Of a DNA stretch of 49,413 nt, positions 1 to 8,743 are shown in pieces. The stretch's first letter is position 1. Each line of letters opens with the position of its first letter. Below the pieces are notes generated by a model. It was not told the origin of the DNA and did no database searches. It saw nothing but the letters and a program-made list of their open reading frames with translations. A program made the position numbers and the translations under genes. This DNA comes from an uncultured Pseudomonadota bacterium (GTDB lineage Bacteria; Pseudomonadota; Alphaproteobacteria; Rs-D84), in NCBI GenBank assembly GCA_902790415.1, contig CADARU010000010.1:1-49413 (forward strand), given 5' to 3'.

Positions 1-2667
1 GGCGGTACCATTGGTGGTTGCATTCGCATTATCCAAATTGATTTGATAATTCCCCAATGTCCACTTGGCATAAATTGTTGTACCAATTCGACCAATATGT
101 TGATACATACGAATCGTATCATTTTGAATAAAATTACCGTTGGCATCAATTACCTGAACGTCATCGGTGGCGGCGGTATTGTAAAAACCACCAAAAGTAT
201 ATCCTGTGCGCGTTGGTAACCCAGACAATGATGTTAATGTTGTTGTCGATGATATTGTTGATGTCCAACCATACGCACCACGGTATGCGACATTGGTCGG
301 TGCGTTTCCTTGGGTTCCACCGTTAAAATTCAATGTTATTGTTTTTTTACGTTCGGTCCATACAGGGCTAAGGTTGGCAAACTGTTCCATTTGCGGACTT
401 GTTACAAAATCCCCGTCTGCTTCTATCAATGTCATGGAATTAGCATTGTCATAAAAACCACCAAAATCATACCCATAACGAATTGGTGTCATCGACATAT
501 TGTTCAACATTGCATAAGGCGATGCAGAATCAAAGAAGAAATTTGCAAAAAATGCAAAATAATCCACAGAACTTGGTGCCGGTGTGTTGTCGGTCGCCCC
601 CGCATTTAACGACATTGTGGGTAATTGTTCACAAACTGGCGAAACTGTTTGGTCGTTTGCGTAATCATAAGTATCCACCCCAGAATAAACCCAACCATTA
701 CCGTTACCGATACCACCGTCCCACCCAATACAGTGCGAATTTGCATGAATATCACAAAACTGTTCAATCGGCCATATCAAATATTGCGCGCCGTACGTTG
801 TATAATCGGTATGTACAACCGAACCCGATTCCGAACATTTATATTGAATTTTATATTTTACAGGTTCCCAATGCGCATATAAGGCAAAGCACACATCGTC
901 ATCCTCGTCACGAACTTTATTACCATTTGCATCAAAATATTGTTTTCCTTGCCCGTTCGTGGCATTATTATAATACCCCATAAAATGATAACCAGGATAA
1001 GTTGGCAAACAATCTAATGAATTCGGGAACGTTAACGGCACAATGGTTTGGCTGCATGCCGTGCCACCATTAGCATTTAAAGTGACCCTAACAGCAGAAC
1101 AAGTTTGAATCATTTGTTCTAGTTGATAACATGCATACAAGGTGCTGTTTATAGCGGCCGCCGGCGATATCAACACATAACCATCTTCATCGATTATCTT
1201 GGTTCCAGAACAGTTAGATGCCGTATAATACCCCTTAAATACCCCCGATTGGTCTGAAGGTGTATTGGGTTTCGACCAACCAAACCCACCAACCCCACCG
1301 GAACCCGATGAAAAGATTGATGTTGTTAACAAAATCTGTTTACGACCACTATCTTTCATATTATAATAACCAATATATCTATTACGATACATTGTATAAT
1401 TAGTGTTACCCGTACCATTATTTAATGTTACCGTTGTCCAAGCACTAGTAGATGCCCCCCATGAATATAAACTAACAGAAGACGTACTAGGGTATCTTTT
1501 TAAAACAAGCGGCGTTGTTAATAATGTTCCATCGGCCGCAATCATTTGTACAACCGTACTGGATGTAGAGGTAGAACGACTGGTATAATAACCACCAAAA
1601 TTCGTATAGTTCGTGGGGTTTGTTGTAAGTTTTGTAATCGGTGTGGTACAAGAACTGTTACTATACCAACCATCATTGTATTTTAAATAAACGGTAGTTG
1701 GGGAAACCCCTGTACCATAAGTCGATAAATTTATTGACGTACAACGTACCGTCCATTTTGCATAGATGGTTGTATCGGTTGTGATATTATTTACCGCGGA
1801 CGTTTGAAATGCTGTCCCGCTAACAACCCGGGTCCCGGTGCCATTTGTACCTGTATAATAACCACCATAAATATTACCGGTCAGGGTTGGTGACGCAGAA
1901 ATAGTGGTAACCGCGGTGGCGGAACAATCCTTGGTTGTACGCAACCCCGAACAATCGCCCGCGATGTTTTTATAGAATACCGTGGTTGTTGGTTCGGTTT
2001 CCGCATCCATAGAATCCAAAGTAATCTTTACCCAACGTGCATCATTGTTTTCCGGGATAAAGAAACATCTTAACACAGGGTTGCCACTGGTAAAAGCGGT
2101 AAGTCCATCGTAATAATTTAATTTACCATTTGGGTCAACAATTTGTGTACCAGTTCCGTTTGCACCGGTATAACAACCCGTAAAGATATATCCCGCCTTT
2201 GACGGCACCTGATACACTTTGGTAACCATATTATTGTCTGCATCCAACCACTCCTTACCATATTCTAACCTTAATGTGCTGAGGCTGCTATTAACCAACA
2301 AACCAACATCAACACCACCGGTAATGCCACCATATATAAAACCACCCATAGTTATCCGTTTTGGTCTCCAACATGCATATAATGTCGTATCAAACCACGG
2401 TGCGGCTGAAGTCCATGTGCCAGAAGAATTTATAACCTGGGTTCCAAAACAATTTGGAAAATAGTAATGTCCGCCATAATCATATCCGGTTTTTGTCGGA
2501 ATAGTAATAGATGTGGTGGAACTGCTAATTGTGGCGGGCGAAGAATTCGTTGTTGCATTCCAATCATTTAACGTTATTGTGTTCGCAGCATACGCACCCG
2601 GGGCGGCAAAAATGACGCAAAATACAAATGCTAAAAATATGACTATTTTCCGCAAAAATCCGGGCAT
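1..2667 (-). CDS. Secreted InlB B-repeat (Listeria-Bacteroides repeat) protein, partial
   Basis: The reading frame is open from an ATG at 2667 to the window edge: 889 codons without a stop, with the C-terminus outside the window. It begins with a signal peptide (MPGFLRKIVIFLAF, cut near AAPGAYA). It then consists of repeated modules built around GY-x-F-x-G-(F/Y)Y and T-x-Y-A-x-W, for example YTFGGFYN, YDFGGFYD, YHFMGYYN and TTIYAKWT. This is the pattern of the InlB B-repeat / Flg_new family, beta-rich modules of surface or secreted proteins. A purine-rich AGAGGAAAGG lies upstream of the ATG. Some modules contain Cys pairs. The role is unknown; adhesion or a surface-exposed structure is inferred from the family. 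It is probably monocistronic, because rnpB is transcribed divergently. Confidence 0.85.
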   Translation of the reverse strand, partial: MPGFLRKIVIFLAFVFCVIFAAPGAYAANTITLNDWNATTNSSPATISSSTTSITIPTKTGYDYGGHYYFPNCFGTQVINSSGTWTSAAPWFDTTLYACWRPKRITMGGFIYGGITGGVDVGLLVNSSLSTLRLEYGKEWLDADNNMVTKVYQVPSKAGYIFTGCYTGANGTGTQIVDPNGKLNYYDGLTAFTSGNPVLRCFFIPENNDARWVKITLDSMDAETEPTTTVFYKNIAGDCSGLRTTKDCSATAVTTISASPTLTGNIYGGYYTGTNGTGTRVVSGTAFQTSAVNNITTDTTIYAKWTVRCTSINLSTYGTGVSPTTVYLKYNDGWYSNSSCTTPITKLTTNPTNYTNFGGYYTSRSTSTSSTVVQMIAADGTLLTTPLVLKRYPSTSSVSLYSWGASTSAWTTVTLNNGTGNTNYTMYRNRYIGYYNMKDSGRKQILLTTSIFSSGSGGVGGFGWSKPNTPSDQSGVFKGYYTASNCSGTKIIDEDGYVLISPAAAINSTLYACYQLEQMIQTCSAVRVTLNANGGTACSQTIVPLTFPNSLDCLPTYPGYHFMGYYNNATNGQGKQYFDANGNKVRDEDDDVCFALYAHWEPVKYKIQYKCSESGSVVHTDYTTYGAQYLIWPIEQFCDIHANSHCIGWDGGIGNGNGWVYSGVDTYDYANDQTVSPVCEQLPTMSLNAGATDNTPAPSSVDYFAFFANFFFDSASPYAMLNNMSMTPIRYGYDFGGFYDNANSMTLIEADGDFVTSPQMEQFANLSPVWTERKKTITLNFNGGTQGNAPTNVAYRGAYGWTSTISSTTTLTSLSGLPTRTGYTFGGFYNTAATDDVQVIDANGNFIQNDTIRMYQHIGRIGTTIYAKWTLGNYQINLDNANATTNGTA

Positions 2668-2861
2668 TTTTCTCTTTTTTTCCTTTCCTCTCTAACGTGA
2701 TTGTAGGAAATTGGCAAAAAAAAGAAAAGCAAAAAATCAACAAAATGTTTTTTATTACCTTGACACAATCAATCGATATTGTTATGCGCCAATGTGTTTT
2801 TTATAAAAACACTGTGTATTCAATATATTAACTTTTTTTACATGTAATCAAAAATAAAAAA

Positions 2862-2889
2862 TTGATATTCAGATTTTTTGTACTAAAAT
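2862..2889 (+). promoter_or_regulatory. Predicted sigma70-type promoter of rnpB
   Basis: A TTGATA -35 (2862-2867) and a TAAAAT -10 (2884-2889) are separated by 16 bases. The predicted start near 2896 is about 20 bases before the P1 helix of RNase P RNA. No other gene begins just downstream. Confidence 0.6.
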
Positions 2890-2896
2890 ATGTTCA

Positions 2897-3228
2897 ACAC
2901 AGTCAAACAAAGCATAGCCGACCATTTTTGGTTGGAGGAAAGTCCGGACTGCGTTGGGACAGCACACCGGCTAACGGCCGGGCAGAGCAATCTGACGATT
3001 AGAGCAACAGTGACGAAGCGCCGTATGGCGAGTGAAACGGGCAATCTCTGTGCGCAGCAACTTCAAATAGGCCCCTTATGGTGTGTCCCACGCCGGGGGC
3101 GGGTAGAGGGCTTGAACTTTGTGGTAACACAAATGGCAGATTAATTATGCTTGCCACATATATTTGGTGTTGGAAGTGCCGGTAAAACACGAATATATGC
3201 GGAACAGAATCCGGCTTATCGTTTGGCT
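2897..3228 (+). ncRNA. rnpB: RNase P RNA (bacterial type A-like)
   Basis: This is the catalytic RNA of RNase P, which trims the 5' leader from pre-tRNAs. The conserved core is visible: GAGGAAAGTCCGGACT near 2935-2951, GGGACAGCACACCGGCTAACGG-like P3/P4-adjacent sequence, AGTGAAACGGGCAA, the GCAACTTCAAATAGG segment, and the 3' signature ACAGAATCCGGCTTATCG at 3204-3221. AGCCGAC at 2916 pairs with GTTTGGCT at 3221-3228 to form P1. The mature 5' end is probably near 2916; 2897 is the promoter-predicted transcript start. A terminator follows directly. Confidence 0.93.
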
Positions 3229-3236
3229 GTACGGCA

Positions 3237-3261
3237 AACGCCCCGCAAGGGGTGTTTTTAT
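3237..3261 (+). terminator. Rho-independent terminator of rnpB
   Basis: The stem AACGCCCC-gcaa-GGGGTGTT is followed by TTTTA. Its T tail abuts the tolA stop codon on the opposite strand, so the hairpin may also end the tol transcript, although the minus-strand T tract is weak. Confidence 0.8.
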
Positions 3262-4004
3262 TACAACACTTTTCCTTGTGTGGGATAAAAGGTTAACTGG
3301 ATTTCCCGCCACTTGCTGTATTCATTTGGCGGTAACATCTTGAAAGGCTGGCAAACATTTATCGCAGACCGAATCGTATCCAAAACGTATGCAAACGCGC
3401 CGTCCGTTTCCGCACGCGCCGCAGATTCAAACCAAACGTCCGCAACCGTACCATTTGGATGCAACTTCATATGCGCAACCGCACGAATATCCGAAATATC
3501 CGAACGCGTGGTATCTATATTCCAACAACGTGTCATCGCCACACGCAATGCATCAATCACCGAAACCGTCAACGTCCGGTCCAACGACACAACATCACGA
3601 TTTACACGAACAATCGTCTTTTTTCGTAGTGCCGGTTTGTCATCAACAGGTTTTTCCGATTTTGTATCTTTCTTGGAATTTTGCTTTGCTGTATCGTCCA
3701 ACATACTGGGGGCATCTATTTTTTTGTCCGCCGCCATATCCGATTCGGGCGCTTTTGGCGTGGGTTCCGGCTTTTCCTCTGTGCCTTGGTCCGGTACGGT
3801 CGTATTATATAAAACCGATTCATCGCCAGAAACACGCACCTGGGATAAATCTATTTCGGTAATTTGAATTCTGTCGGGCGCAACAAAACGTTCACTTTCA
3901 AGAAAAACAACCCCGGCCATAAAAACCGCAATCGCCAACGCCGTCAAGTGCCCCAGGACCGACAATCCCACGTTTTCCGTTGTAAAATGGTCAATTTTTG
4001 GCAT
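3261..4004 (-). CDS. tolA: TolA-like envelope integrity protein
   Basis: TolA bridges the TolQR motor in the inner membrane to outer-membrane partners during constriction. This protein has 247 residues against 421 in E. coli. One N-terminal transmembrane helix lies at about residues 12-34. A Pro/Glu/Lys/Asp-rich linker spans about 65-130 and is much shorter than the long E. coli TolA helix. A C-terminal TolA/TonB-like domain follows from about 148, containing RVAMTRCWNIDTT and ending in VCQPFKMLPPNEYSKW-REIQLTFYP. It is the last gene of the operon, 8 bases after tolR. No tolB or pal follows here; the next transcribed unit is rnpB on the opposite strand. The assignment rests on domain order and gene order. 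Confidence 0.85.
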   Translation of the reverse strand: MPKIDHFTTENVGLSVLGHLTALAIAVFMAGVVFLESERFVAPDRIQITEIDLSQVRVSGDESVLYNTTVPDQGTEEKPEPTPKAPESDMAADKKIDAPSMLDDTAKQNSKKDTKSEKPVDDKPALRKKTIVRVNRDVVSLDRTLTVSVIDALRVAMTRCWNIDTTRSDISDIRAVAHMKLHPNGTVADVWFESAARAETDGAFAYVLDTIRSAINVCQPFKMLPPNEYSKWREIQLTFYPTQGKVL

Positions 4005-4012
4005 TTTATAAC

Positions 4013-4414
4013 CTAGTTATCTAATTTTGTTCGCAATCCTACACGTTGAAAACCGGCGGACTTTAATTTGCCCATAACCGCCATAACCGCGCCATAATCC
4101 GCACGACGGTCGCCATTTATAACAATAGTCAAATTAGAATTTTCACCACGCATCGCAATCGCACGTTTTACGACATCATCCACAGGTAACTGGGTTGTAC
4201 CAATATAATAACGACCGGCGGAATCAACACTAATCTGCATTGCATGGTCGGTTCCGGTTAAAACGGTGGTACCCGCGTTTGGCAAATCTAAATCTATACC
4301 ATTTGTCATCATCGGGGTTGTAACCATAAACACCGCCAGTAACACCGTCATAACGTCAATCATCGGTGTCAAAGACAATGTGGCATCTATCGTTCTGCGT
4401 CGTGTGCGTGACAT
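4013..4414 (-). CDS. tolR: TolR/ExbD-family biopolymer transport protein
   Basis: TolR is the stator partner of TolQ that converts proton flow into force on TolA. The protein has 133 residues. A short basic N-terminus (MSRTRRRTIDATLSL) leads into one transmembrane helix, TPMIDVMTVLLAVFMVT, which holds the conserved proton-handling Asp. The periplasmic domain ends in NLTIVINGDRRADYGAVMAV, typical of the ExbD/TolR fold. It begins 2 bases after the tolQ stop. Its place between tolQ and tolA favours TolR over ExbD. Confidence 0.9.
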   Translation of the reverse strand: MSRTRRRTIDATLSLTPMIDVMTVLLAVFMVTTPMMTNGIDLDLPNAGTTVLTGTDHAMQISVDSAGRYYIGTTQLPVDDVVKRAIAMRGENSNLTIVINGDRRADYGAVMAVMGKLKSAGFQRVGLRTKLDN

Positions 4415-4416
4415 AA

Positions 4417-4857
4417 TTATTTGCCCCCCAACGAATCGTATAAATCATCCGCTTTTTTTGTAAACACCTGGTGCGCAATGGCCGCAGGAATTGCGACAAT
4501 CAATCCCAACGCCGTTGTACCCAATGCAATCGCCAATCCCGGCGCAATTACACCGATACTAACCGACTGGTTCGCGCCAATGGATGCAAAAGAATCCATA
4601 ACACCCCATACGGTTCCAAACAAACCGATAAACGGCGAAACATATGCAACCATCGCCAAAAACCATAAATTCTTGTCAAATGGCTTTATCGCATTTTCCG
4701 GATTTCCGGTTGGCTTTTTACGGCGCGCCGCAGAAAACAGGCGAATTTTTTCAACAATCACCGCCCATGACAGTACACTAAACACAATCAACAATATTGA
4801 TGCAACCGCCGTAACAATATCGCTGGTAAATAAATTCCACAATGAAAAACTGTTCAT
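4417..4857 (-). CDS. tolQ: TolQ/ExbB-family proton channel protein, unusually short
   Basis: TolQ forms the inner-membrane proton channel of the Tol motor. The ATG at 4857 was chosen because AAAGGAAAGG precedes it; an upstream in-frame start at 4965 would overlap ybgC and lacks a ribosome site. The product has 146 residues against 230 in E. coli TolQ. TM1 (about 12-34, ASILLIVFSVLSWAVIVEK) is followed by a cytoplasmic loop of only about 27 residues. The conserved YVSPFIGLFGTVWGVMDSF helix and the final helix PGLAIALGTTALGLIVAIPAA are intact. Roughly 70 loop residues and part of the C-terminal tail present in E. coli are missing. The motor-facing helices remain, so it is probably functional, but compacted. 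Confidence 0.88.
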   Translation of the reverse strand: MNSFSLWNLFTSDIVTAVASILLIVFSVLSWAVIVEKIRLFSAARRKKPTGNPENAIKPFDKNLWFLAMVAYVSPFIGLFGTVWGVMDSFASIGANQSVSIGVIAPGLAIALGTTALGLIVAIPAAIAHQVFTKKADDLYDSLGGK

Positions 4858-4874
4858 ATTTTGTTCCTTTCCTT

Positions 4875-5249
4875 TTAATTTAATTCTGCCATTATCGAAT
4901 CCGGAATACGTTTCAAGCGCATATCCGAACCAATATATGCAATTGTGATATTCATTATAGCACAAATTACACCGTCATGCACGAACTTTTGTTGCAAATC
5001 CATAGAAACCGCGCCAACATTGGTTATTTCCGTTTCAACAACAATATCATCCGCCAATTTTAACGGCGACATATATTTTATATTTAATCCGCGCACAACA
5101 AAACCAATATCGTTATCAGCAAAAACAATGCCTCGCAACATTTCCATGCGCGCACGTTCGGCAATTTCAATATAGCGCCCATGATACACTATGCCACCGG
5201 CATCGGTATCAGAATACGCGATAGAAAAGGGGAATTTATATATTTTCAT
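4875..5249 (-). CDS. ybgC: YbgC-type acyl-CoA thioesterase of the Tol cluster
   Basis: This is a hot-dog-fold thioesterase of 124 residues that hydrolyses acyl-CoA; in many proteobacteria it is encoded just before tolQ. The signature YSDTDAGGIVYHGRYIEIAERAR contains the catalytic Asp of the 4-hydroxybenzoyl-CoA thioesterase type (YxDxDxxGIVYH). It starts one base after the ruvB stop and ends 17 bases before tolQ. Its cellular role in the Tol operon is not settled; a link to phospholipid or acyl metabolism at the membrane is suggested in the family literature. Confidence 0.92.
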   Translation of the reverse strand: MKIYKFPFSIAYSDTDAGGIVYHGRYIEIAERARMEMLRGIVFADNDIGFVVRGLNIKYMSPLKLADDIVVETEITNVGAVSMDLQQKFVHDGVICAIMNITIAYIGSDMRLKRIPDSIMAELN

Positions 5250-5250
5250 T

Positions 5251-6246
5251 TTACTTTACCAATCCCAAATGTTTATAACCCGCATCGGTTACAATGCGAC
5301 CGCGCGGTGTGCGTTGAATCAAACCTAACTGCATCAAATAAGGTTCGATAACATCTTCAATGGTATCGGTCGGCTCTGACAAAGCCGCCGACAAATTGTC
5401 GATTCCAACCGGCCCGCCGGCATAATGTTTTATTATTGTGTTCAGATATTCCCTGTCTATCTGATCCAAACCAGATGCGTCAATGTGTAACTGGGCAAGA
5501 GTGGTTTTTATAGTGTTTGCATCTATGTCTGTCCGCCCAAGTGCCGTTGCAAAATCACGCGCACGTTTTAACAACCTGTTCGCAATACGCGGCGTTCCAC
5601 GTGCAGATTTTGCCAACATTAACGCGCCATCAGAATCTATGGACGACCCCAAAATGTTCGCACTACGCGCTATGATTTTCGCCAAATCATCCGGCGAATA
5701 AAACGCCAAACGCAAATCGATACCAAACCTGTCGCGCAACGGGTTGGACAATAATCCTGTCCGCGTTGTTGCGCCAACCAACGTAAAGGGCGGCAAATCA
5801 ATACGAACACTTTTTGCCGAAGGTCCTTCGCCCAACATAATATCCAACTTAAAATCTTCCATTGCCGAATATAACACTTCTTCTATCGCGGTCGGCAGAC
5901 GGTGAATTTCATCTATGAACAAAACATCCATCGGTTCAAGTGATGTCAAAATCGCCGCCAAATCACCCTGCTTGGTTAGCATCGGCGCAGATGTGGCCCG
6001 AAAGTTTGCCCCCAGTTCATTTGCAACAATATGCGCCAATGTCGTTTTACCCAATCCCGGGGGACCATACAACAACACATGGTCCATTGCCTCGCCACGA
6101 TTTTTTGCACCAGATATAAAAACAGACAAATTTTGTTTTAACGTTTCGTGTCCGATAAAATCCGTCAATGTCCGGGGACGTATTGACGCAGAAATTTCAT
6201 CTGGAACATTTGGGTCTAAAAAACGATTCTTGTTTGTATTTTCCAC
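5251..6246 (-). CDS. ruvB: Holliday junction branch-migration ATPase RuvB
   Basis: RuvB is the hexameric AAA+ motor that drives Holliday junction branch migration with RuvA. It has 331 residues, the usual length. Visible are [11 protein letters not shown], Walker [13 protein letters not shown], Walker [12 protein letters not shown], the sensor segment [18 protein letters not shown], and the C-terminal winged-helix part with [15 protein letters not shown] and TPRGRIVT. RuvA and RuvC are not next to it; the upstream neighbour is a hydrolase-fold protein and the downstream one is ybgC. The ruvB-ybgC-tolQRA order is common in Alphaproteobacteria. Confidence 0.97.
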   Translation of the reverse strand: MENTNKNRFLDPNVPDEISASIRPRTLTDFIGHETLKQNLSVFISGAKNRGEAMDHVLLYGPPGLGKTTLAHIVANELGANFRATSAPMLTKQGDLAAILTSLEPMDVLFIDEIHRLPTAIEEVLYSAMEDFKLDIMLGEGPSAKSVRIDLPPFTLVGATTRTGLLSNPLRDRFGIDLRLAFYSPDDLAKIIARSANILGSSIDSDGALMLAKSARGTPRIANRLLKRARDFATALGRTDIDANTIKTTLAQLHIDASGLDQIDREYLNTIIKHYAGGPVGIDNLSAALSEPTDTIEDVIEPYLMQLGLIQRTPRGRIVTDAGYKHLGLVK

Positions 6247-6260
6247 AATTAAGCCCCATT

Positions 6261-6920
6261 TTACAATAATTTGGTATCTGCATTTTCACGCCCAACATAT
6301 GCCTTTAAATCATTATACATTTGACGCAAATCCGCCGGATTTATATATGCCTGGGTTGCACCTTTGATACGAATTGTTTCCAAATCTATCTGGGCCTGTT
6401 TTTTCAACATTTGTGTTAAATGTGTTGCAAAGCCCTTGGCATCGTCTGCTTCTTCTGCGCCTTGCAACAACAAACCACGATTTGGACGCGGCGACAAAAA
6501 CGCAAAATCTGTGATAGACGGGTCAGGAGATATTAAAGCAAAGCCAGAAATTTCTGGACGGCGCATCATTGTTTGCAACACATACCAGGCCCCCAACTGA
6601 TGTCCCGCCAACCAGATTTTATCGCTGTCTTCATTATGATTTTGTATCCAATCTATGACTGTTGCAATATCTAACATATTATCCGCGGTTGTCCCAAGCG
6701 CCCCTTCGGAATCACCGACACCACGATAATTAAAACGCACAACCGAAAAACCGATATCCATAAACGCACGAAACGCCGCGTACGACAAACGATCGTTCAT
6801 GTGATACTTTTGACGTGGGTTTCCCGACAAAACCACCGCCAACGGTGCGCCTTCGGTCAAAGATTTATGATAAACCGCGTGTAATTTACCGGCTTCACCC
6901 GAAATTATAATATCAACCAT
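6261..6920 (-). CDS. Alpha/beta-hydrolase-fold protein of the COG2945 type lacking the catalytic Ser and His
   Basis: The 219-residue protein shows the alpha/beta hydrolase layout: [17 protein letters not shown] near the oxyanion region and the family hallmark [14 protein letters not shown] at about 61-73. At the nucleophile elbow, where relatives have G-x-S-x-G, this protein reads LAGHQLGAW, with Gln at about residue 108. Near the C-terminus, where the catalytic His is expected (GADHFF-like), it reads KGATQAYIN. It is therefore probably not a classical hydrolase and may be a binding protein. It opens the ruvB-tol operon, 14 bases before ruvB, with GGAAAGG ahead of the ATG and a TATAAT -10 at 6945-6950. 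Confidence 0.75.
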   Translation of the reverse strand: MVDIIISGEAGKLHAVYHKSLTEGAPLAVVLSGNPRQKYHMNDRLSYAAFRAFMDIGFSVVRFNYRGVGDSEGALGTTADNMLDIATVIDWIQNHNEDSDKIWLAGHQLGAWYVLQTMMRRPEISGFALISPDPSITDFAFLSPRPNRGLLLQGAEEADDAKGFATHLTQMLKKQAQIDLETIRIKGATQAYINPADLRQMYNDLKAYVGRENADTKLL

Positions 6921-7000
6921 TTTGCAACCTTTCCGTTATTTTTTATTATACATATACTTTATAGAACAAACACATCCCAAATTTCAATAAAAATTTTTGC

Positions 7001-7031
7001 TTTGACACAATGTGCAATAATGTTCTAGAAT
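7001..7031 (+). promoter_or_regulatory. Predicted promoter of the gene at 7066
   Basis: A perfect TTGACA (7001-7006) and TAGAAT (7026-7031) are separated by 19 bases, slightly long. The predicted start near 7038 gives a leader of about 28 bases containing AAGGAAGGG before the ATG at 7066. Confidence 0.5.
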
Positions 7032-7065
7032 AAATACATAAGAATTGCAAGGAAGGGCAAGAAAC

Positions 7066-8010
7066 ATGGCAAAACCTATATTAACCGCCGTTTTGGCAAC
7101 ATTGTGTGCAACGCGCGCTTTTTGCGCAACGGAATATATTCAGGATACTTTTCAAACAATTTATACAGAAACACCTGTACAATCCTACTATGCGTATCCT
7201 GATGACCCAAATTTTGTTCCAGAGAGTGAATTTATGCAACGCGCAGACAGTTTGAACTATGATGACAACATTATGTATGCACGCGATTACGAAGTTATGA
7301 TGCACCCTGGTGTGATTTTTGCCGAACGTCCAATGGTTATATGCCGTAACTTTGGTTGCACACGTTTAAACGATAAAATTACCAGAACATTTTTATTCAA
7401 CAGTTTGATTAACGTGTTTATGATGAACGCCCATTCCAGATTGTATATTTGTGAAGCAGATCCTTTTTCACGCAGTTGTTTACAGTCCGGCATTTCGTTC
7501 CCGGTTAGAACCGGAATCGCAAACGCGCTGATTAAGATTCCAAAGGCCACAATATCCCAGGTTAATGTTTCAACCGGTTTATCCAAGGCCAGTGTTAATA
7601 TGACCTATGAATTGTTGGTTAACGGTATAAATCGTTCTTGTGAACCAACAGTTATGGATATTGTTATTCCAAACCACTCGTCTGCGACACTGATGAATCG
7701 CGAATTCGCTTGCAATATGACCAGTGATGGGCTTAGCAATGTTTCAATGTTGGTGAATTTGGATTATATTGACCTAGATTACGGCATTTTGGGTGGCTAT
7801 TACTCGTTTGGAACCCAGGGACCAACCGCCGGCGGTGGCACAGGTTATGCACTGTTCAAGACCGAGTTTTCCAACAGTGGCATGAACGTTACACAGTTTA
7901 TTACCGAACGCACCAGCACATCTGGATGCGCAACAAAATCACAAGGTACCCAACAACAAATGCCGACAATACAACCTGGCGAATATGCGGTTGAACCTTT
8001 ATCAAAGTAA
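7066..8010 (+). CDS. Secreted protein of unknown function upstream of a two-component system
   Basis: The ATG at 7066 follows AAGGAAGGG by about 9 bases, so it is preferred over the in-frame TTG at 7045. The 314-residue product starts with a signal peptide (MAKPILTAVLATLCATRAFCA). No known domain was recognised. It contains several Cys (ICRNFGCTR, YICEADPFSRSCLQ, RSCEP, EFACNMTS), suggesting periplasmic disulfides, and a Gly-rich segment GTQGPTAGGGTGYA near the C-terminus. A regulator-kinase pair starts 70 bases downstream on the same strand, so an envelope sensor input or a regulated envelope protein is a reasonable inference, but nothing in the sequence proves it. Confidence 0.8.
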   Translation: MAKPILTAVLATLCATRAFCATEYIQDTFQTIYTETPVQSYYAYPDDPNFVPESEFMQRADSLNYDDNIMYARDYEVMMHPGVIFAERPMVICRNFGCTRLNDKITRTFLFNSLINVFMMNAHSRLYICEADPFSRSCLQSGISFPVRTGIANALIKIPKATISQVNVSTGLSKASVNMTYELLVNGINRSCEPTVMDIVIPNHSSATLMNREFACNMTSDGLSNVSMLVNLDYIDLDYGILGGYYSFGTQGPTAGGGTGYALFKTEFSNSGMNVTQFITERTSTSGCATKSQGTQQQMPTIQPGEYAVEPLSK

Positions 8011-8080
8011 AAAACCTTCTGTTGTTGGGCTTGCTTTTGATTTTTTGATTGGTAAAATATCAAAAAAGGTACCGCACAGA

Positions 8081-8743
8081 ATGAACAAAACTGTTCTGAT
8101 TGTTGATGATGACGAAATGTTACGCAAAACCCTTAAAACAGGGCTAGAGCGTCTTGGTTTTTGTGCGCTAACCGCAGATTGTGCGGATGTCGCCCAACAA
8201 ATTTTGGACAAAATCAATGTGGATGTTATTGTTCTGGACCGCATGATGGTTGGTATGGACGGTTTAACATTTTTAAAACATTTGCGCACCAGTGGTAATA
8301 ACACACCAACAATCATGCTGACCGCAATGAGTGGTGCCGAAAACACGATTGACGGCCTATCTTGTGGGGCAGACGACTATATGTCAAAACCATTTCAATT
8401 TCAAGAATTGGTTCTAAGAATAAATAATATAACAAAACACATGATTTCTTCTGCGCAACAAATGCCACCGGGGCTGATTTATGCCGAAGACGAGTTTTTT
8501 GTTCAAAATTCACAAAACGAAAAACCAAAATTGATTGCACTGTCCGGTGAAGAAAAAAAATTGTTATTACAACTGACACAACCTGTGGGAAATATTGTGG
8601 CCGCAGCGCCGATGGTTGCAAAACGCTTGCGTAACAAATTAAATGTTGTATTATCCAACATAGACATCGTTACAATCCGCAGCCGCGGTTATAAACTGAT
8701 TTGTTCAACAAACAACGAAACACAAGGAACACAAAAGATATGA
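8081..8743 (+). CDS. OmpR-type response regulator with a shortened DNA-binding domain
   Basis: This is a 220-residue cytoplasmic response regulator. The receiver domain has the acidic pair in VLIVDDDEML, phospho-acceptor Asp53 in VIVLDRMMVGMDG, the switch Thr in MLTAMSG and Lys103 in MSKPF. The C-terminal part retains LSGEEKKLLLQL and the wing end DIVTIRSRGYKLI of an OmpR/PhoB winged helix. About 20 residues that normally lie between helix 1 and the end of the recognition helix are absent. The ATG at 8081, preceded by AAAAAAGG, aligns with the family start; a longer in-frame version from 7985 would overlap the upstream gene. The stop overlaps the kinase start in an ATGA. Confidence 0.88.
   Translation: MNKTVLIVDDDEMLRKTLKTGLERLGFCALTADCADVAQQILDKINVDVIVLDRMMVGMDGLTFLKHLRTSGNNTPTIMLTAMSGAENTIDGLSCGADDYMSKPFQFQELVLRINNITKHMISSAQQMPPGLIYAEDEFFVQNSQNEKPKLIALSGEEKKLLLQLTQPVGNIVAAAPMVAKRLRNKLNVVLSNIDIVTIRSRGYKLICSTNNETQGTQKI

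Noticed and set aside
2760..2788. TTGACA followed after 17 bases by TATGCG
   Set aside because: The -10 is poor and no gene follows closely; the promoter at 2862-2889 fits rnpB much better.
2890..3190. Open frames within 2890-3190 on both strands
   Set aside because: They lie inside RNase P RNA and have no independent support.
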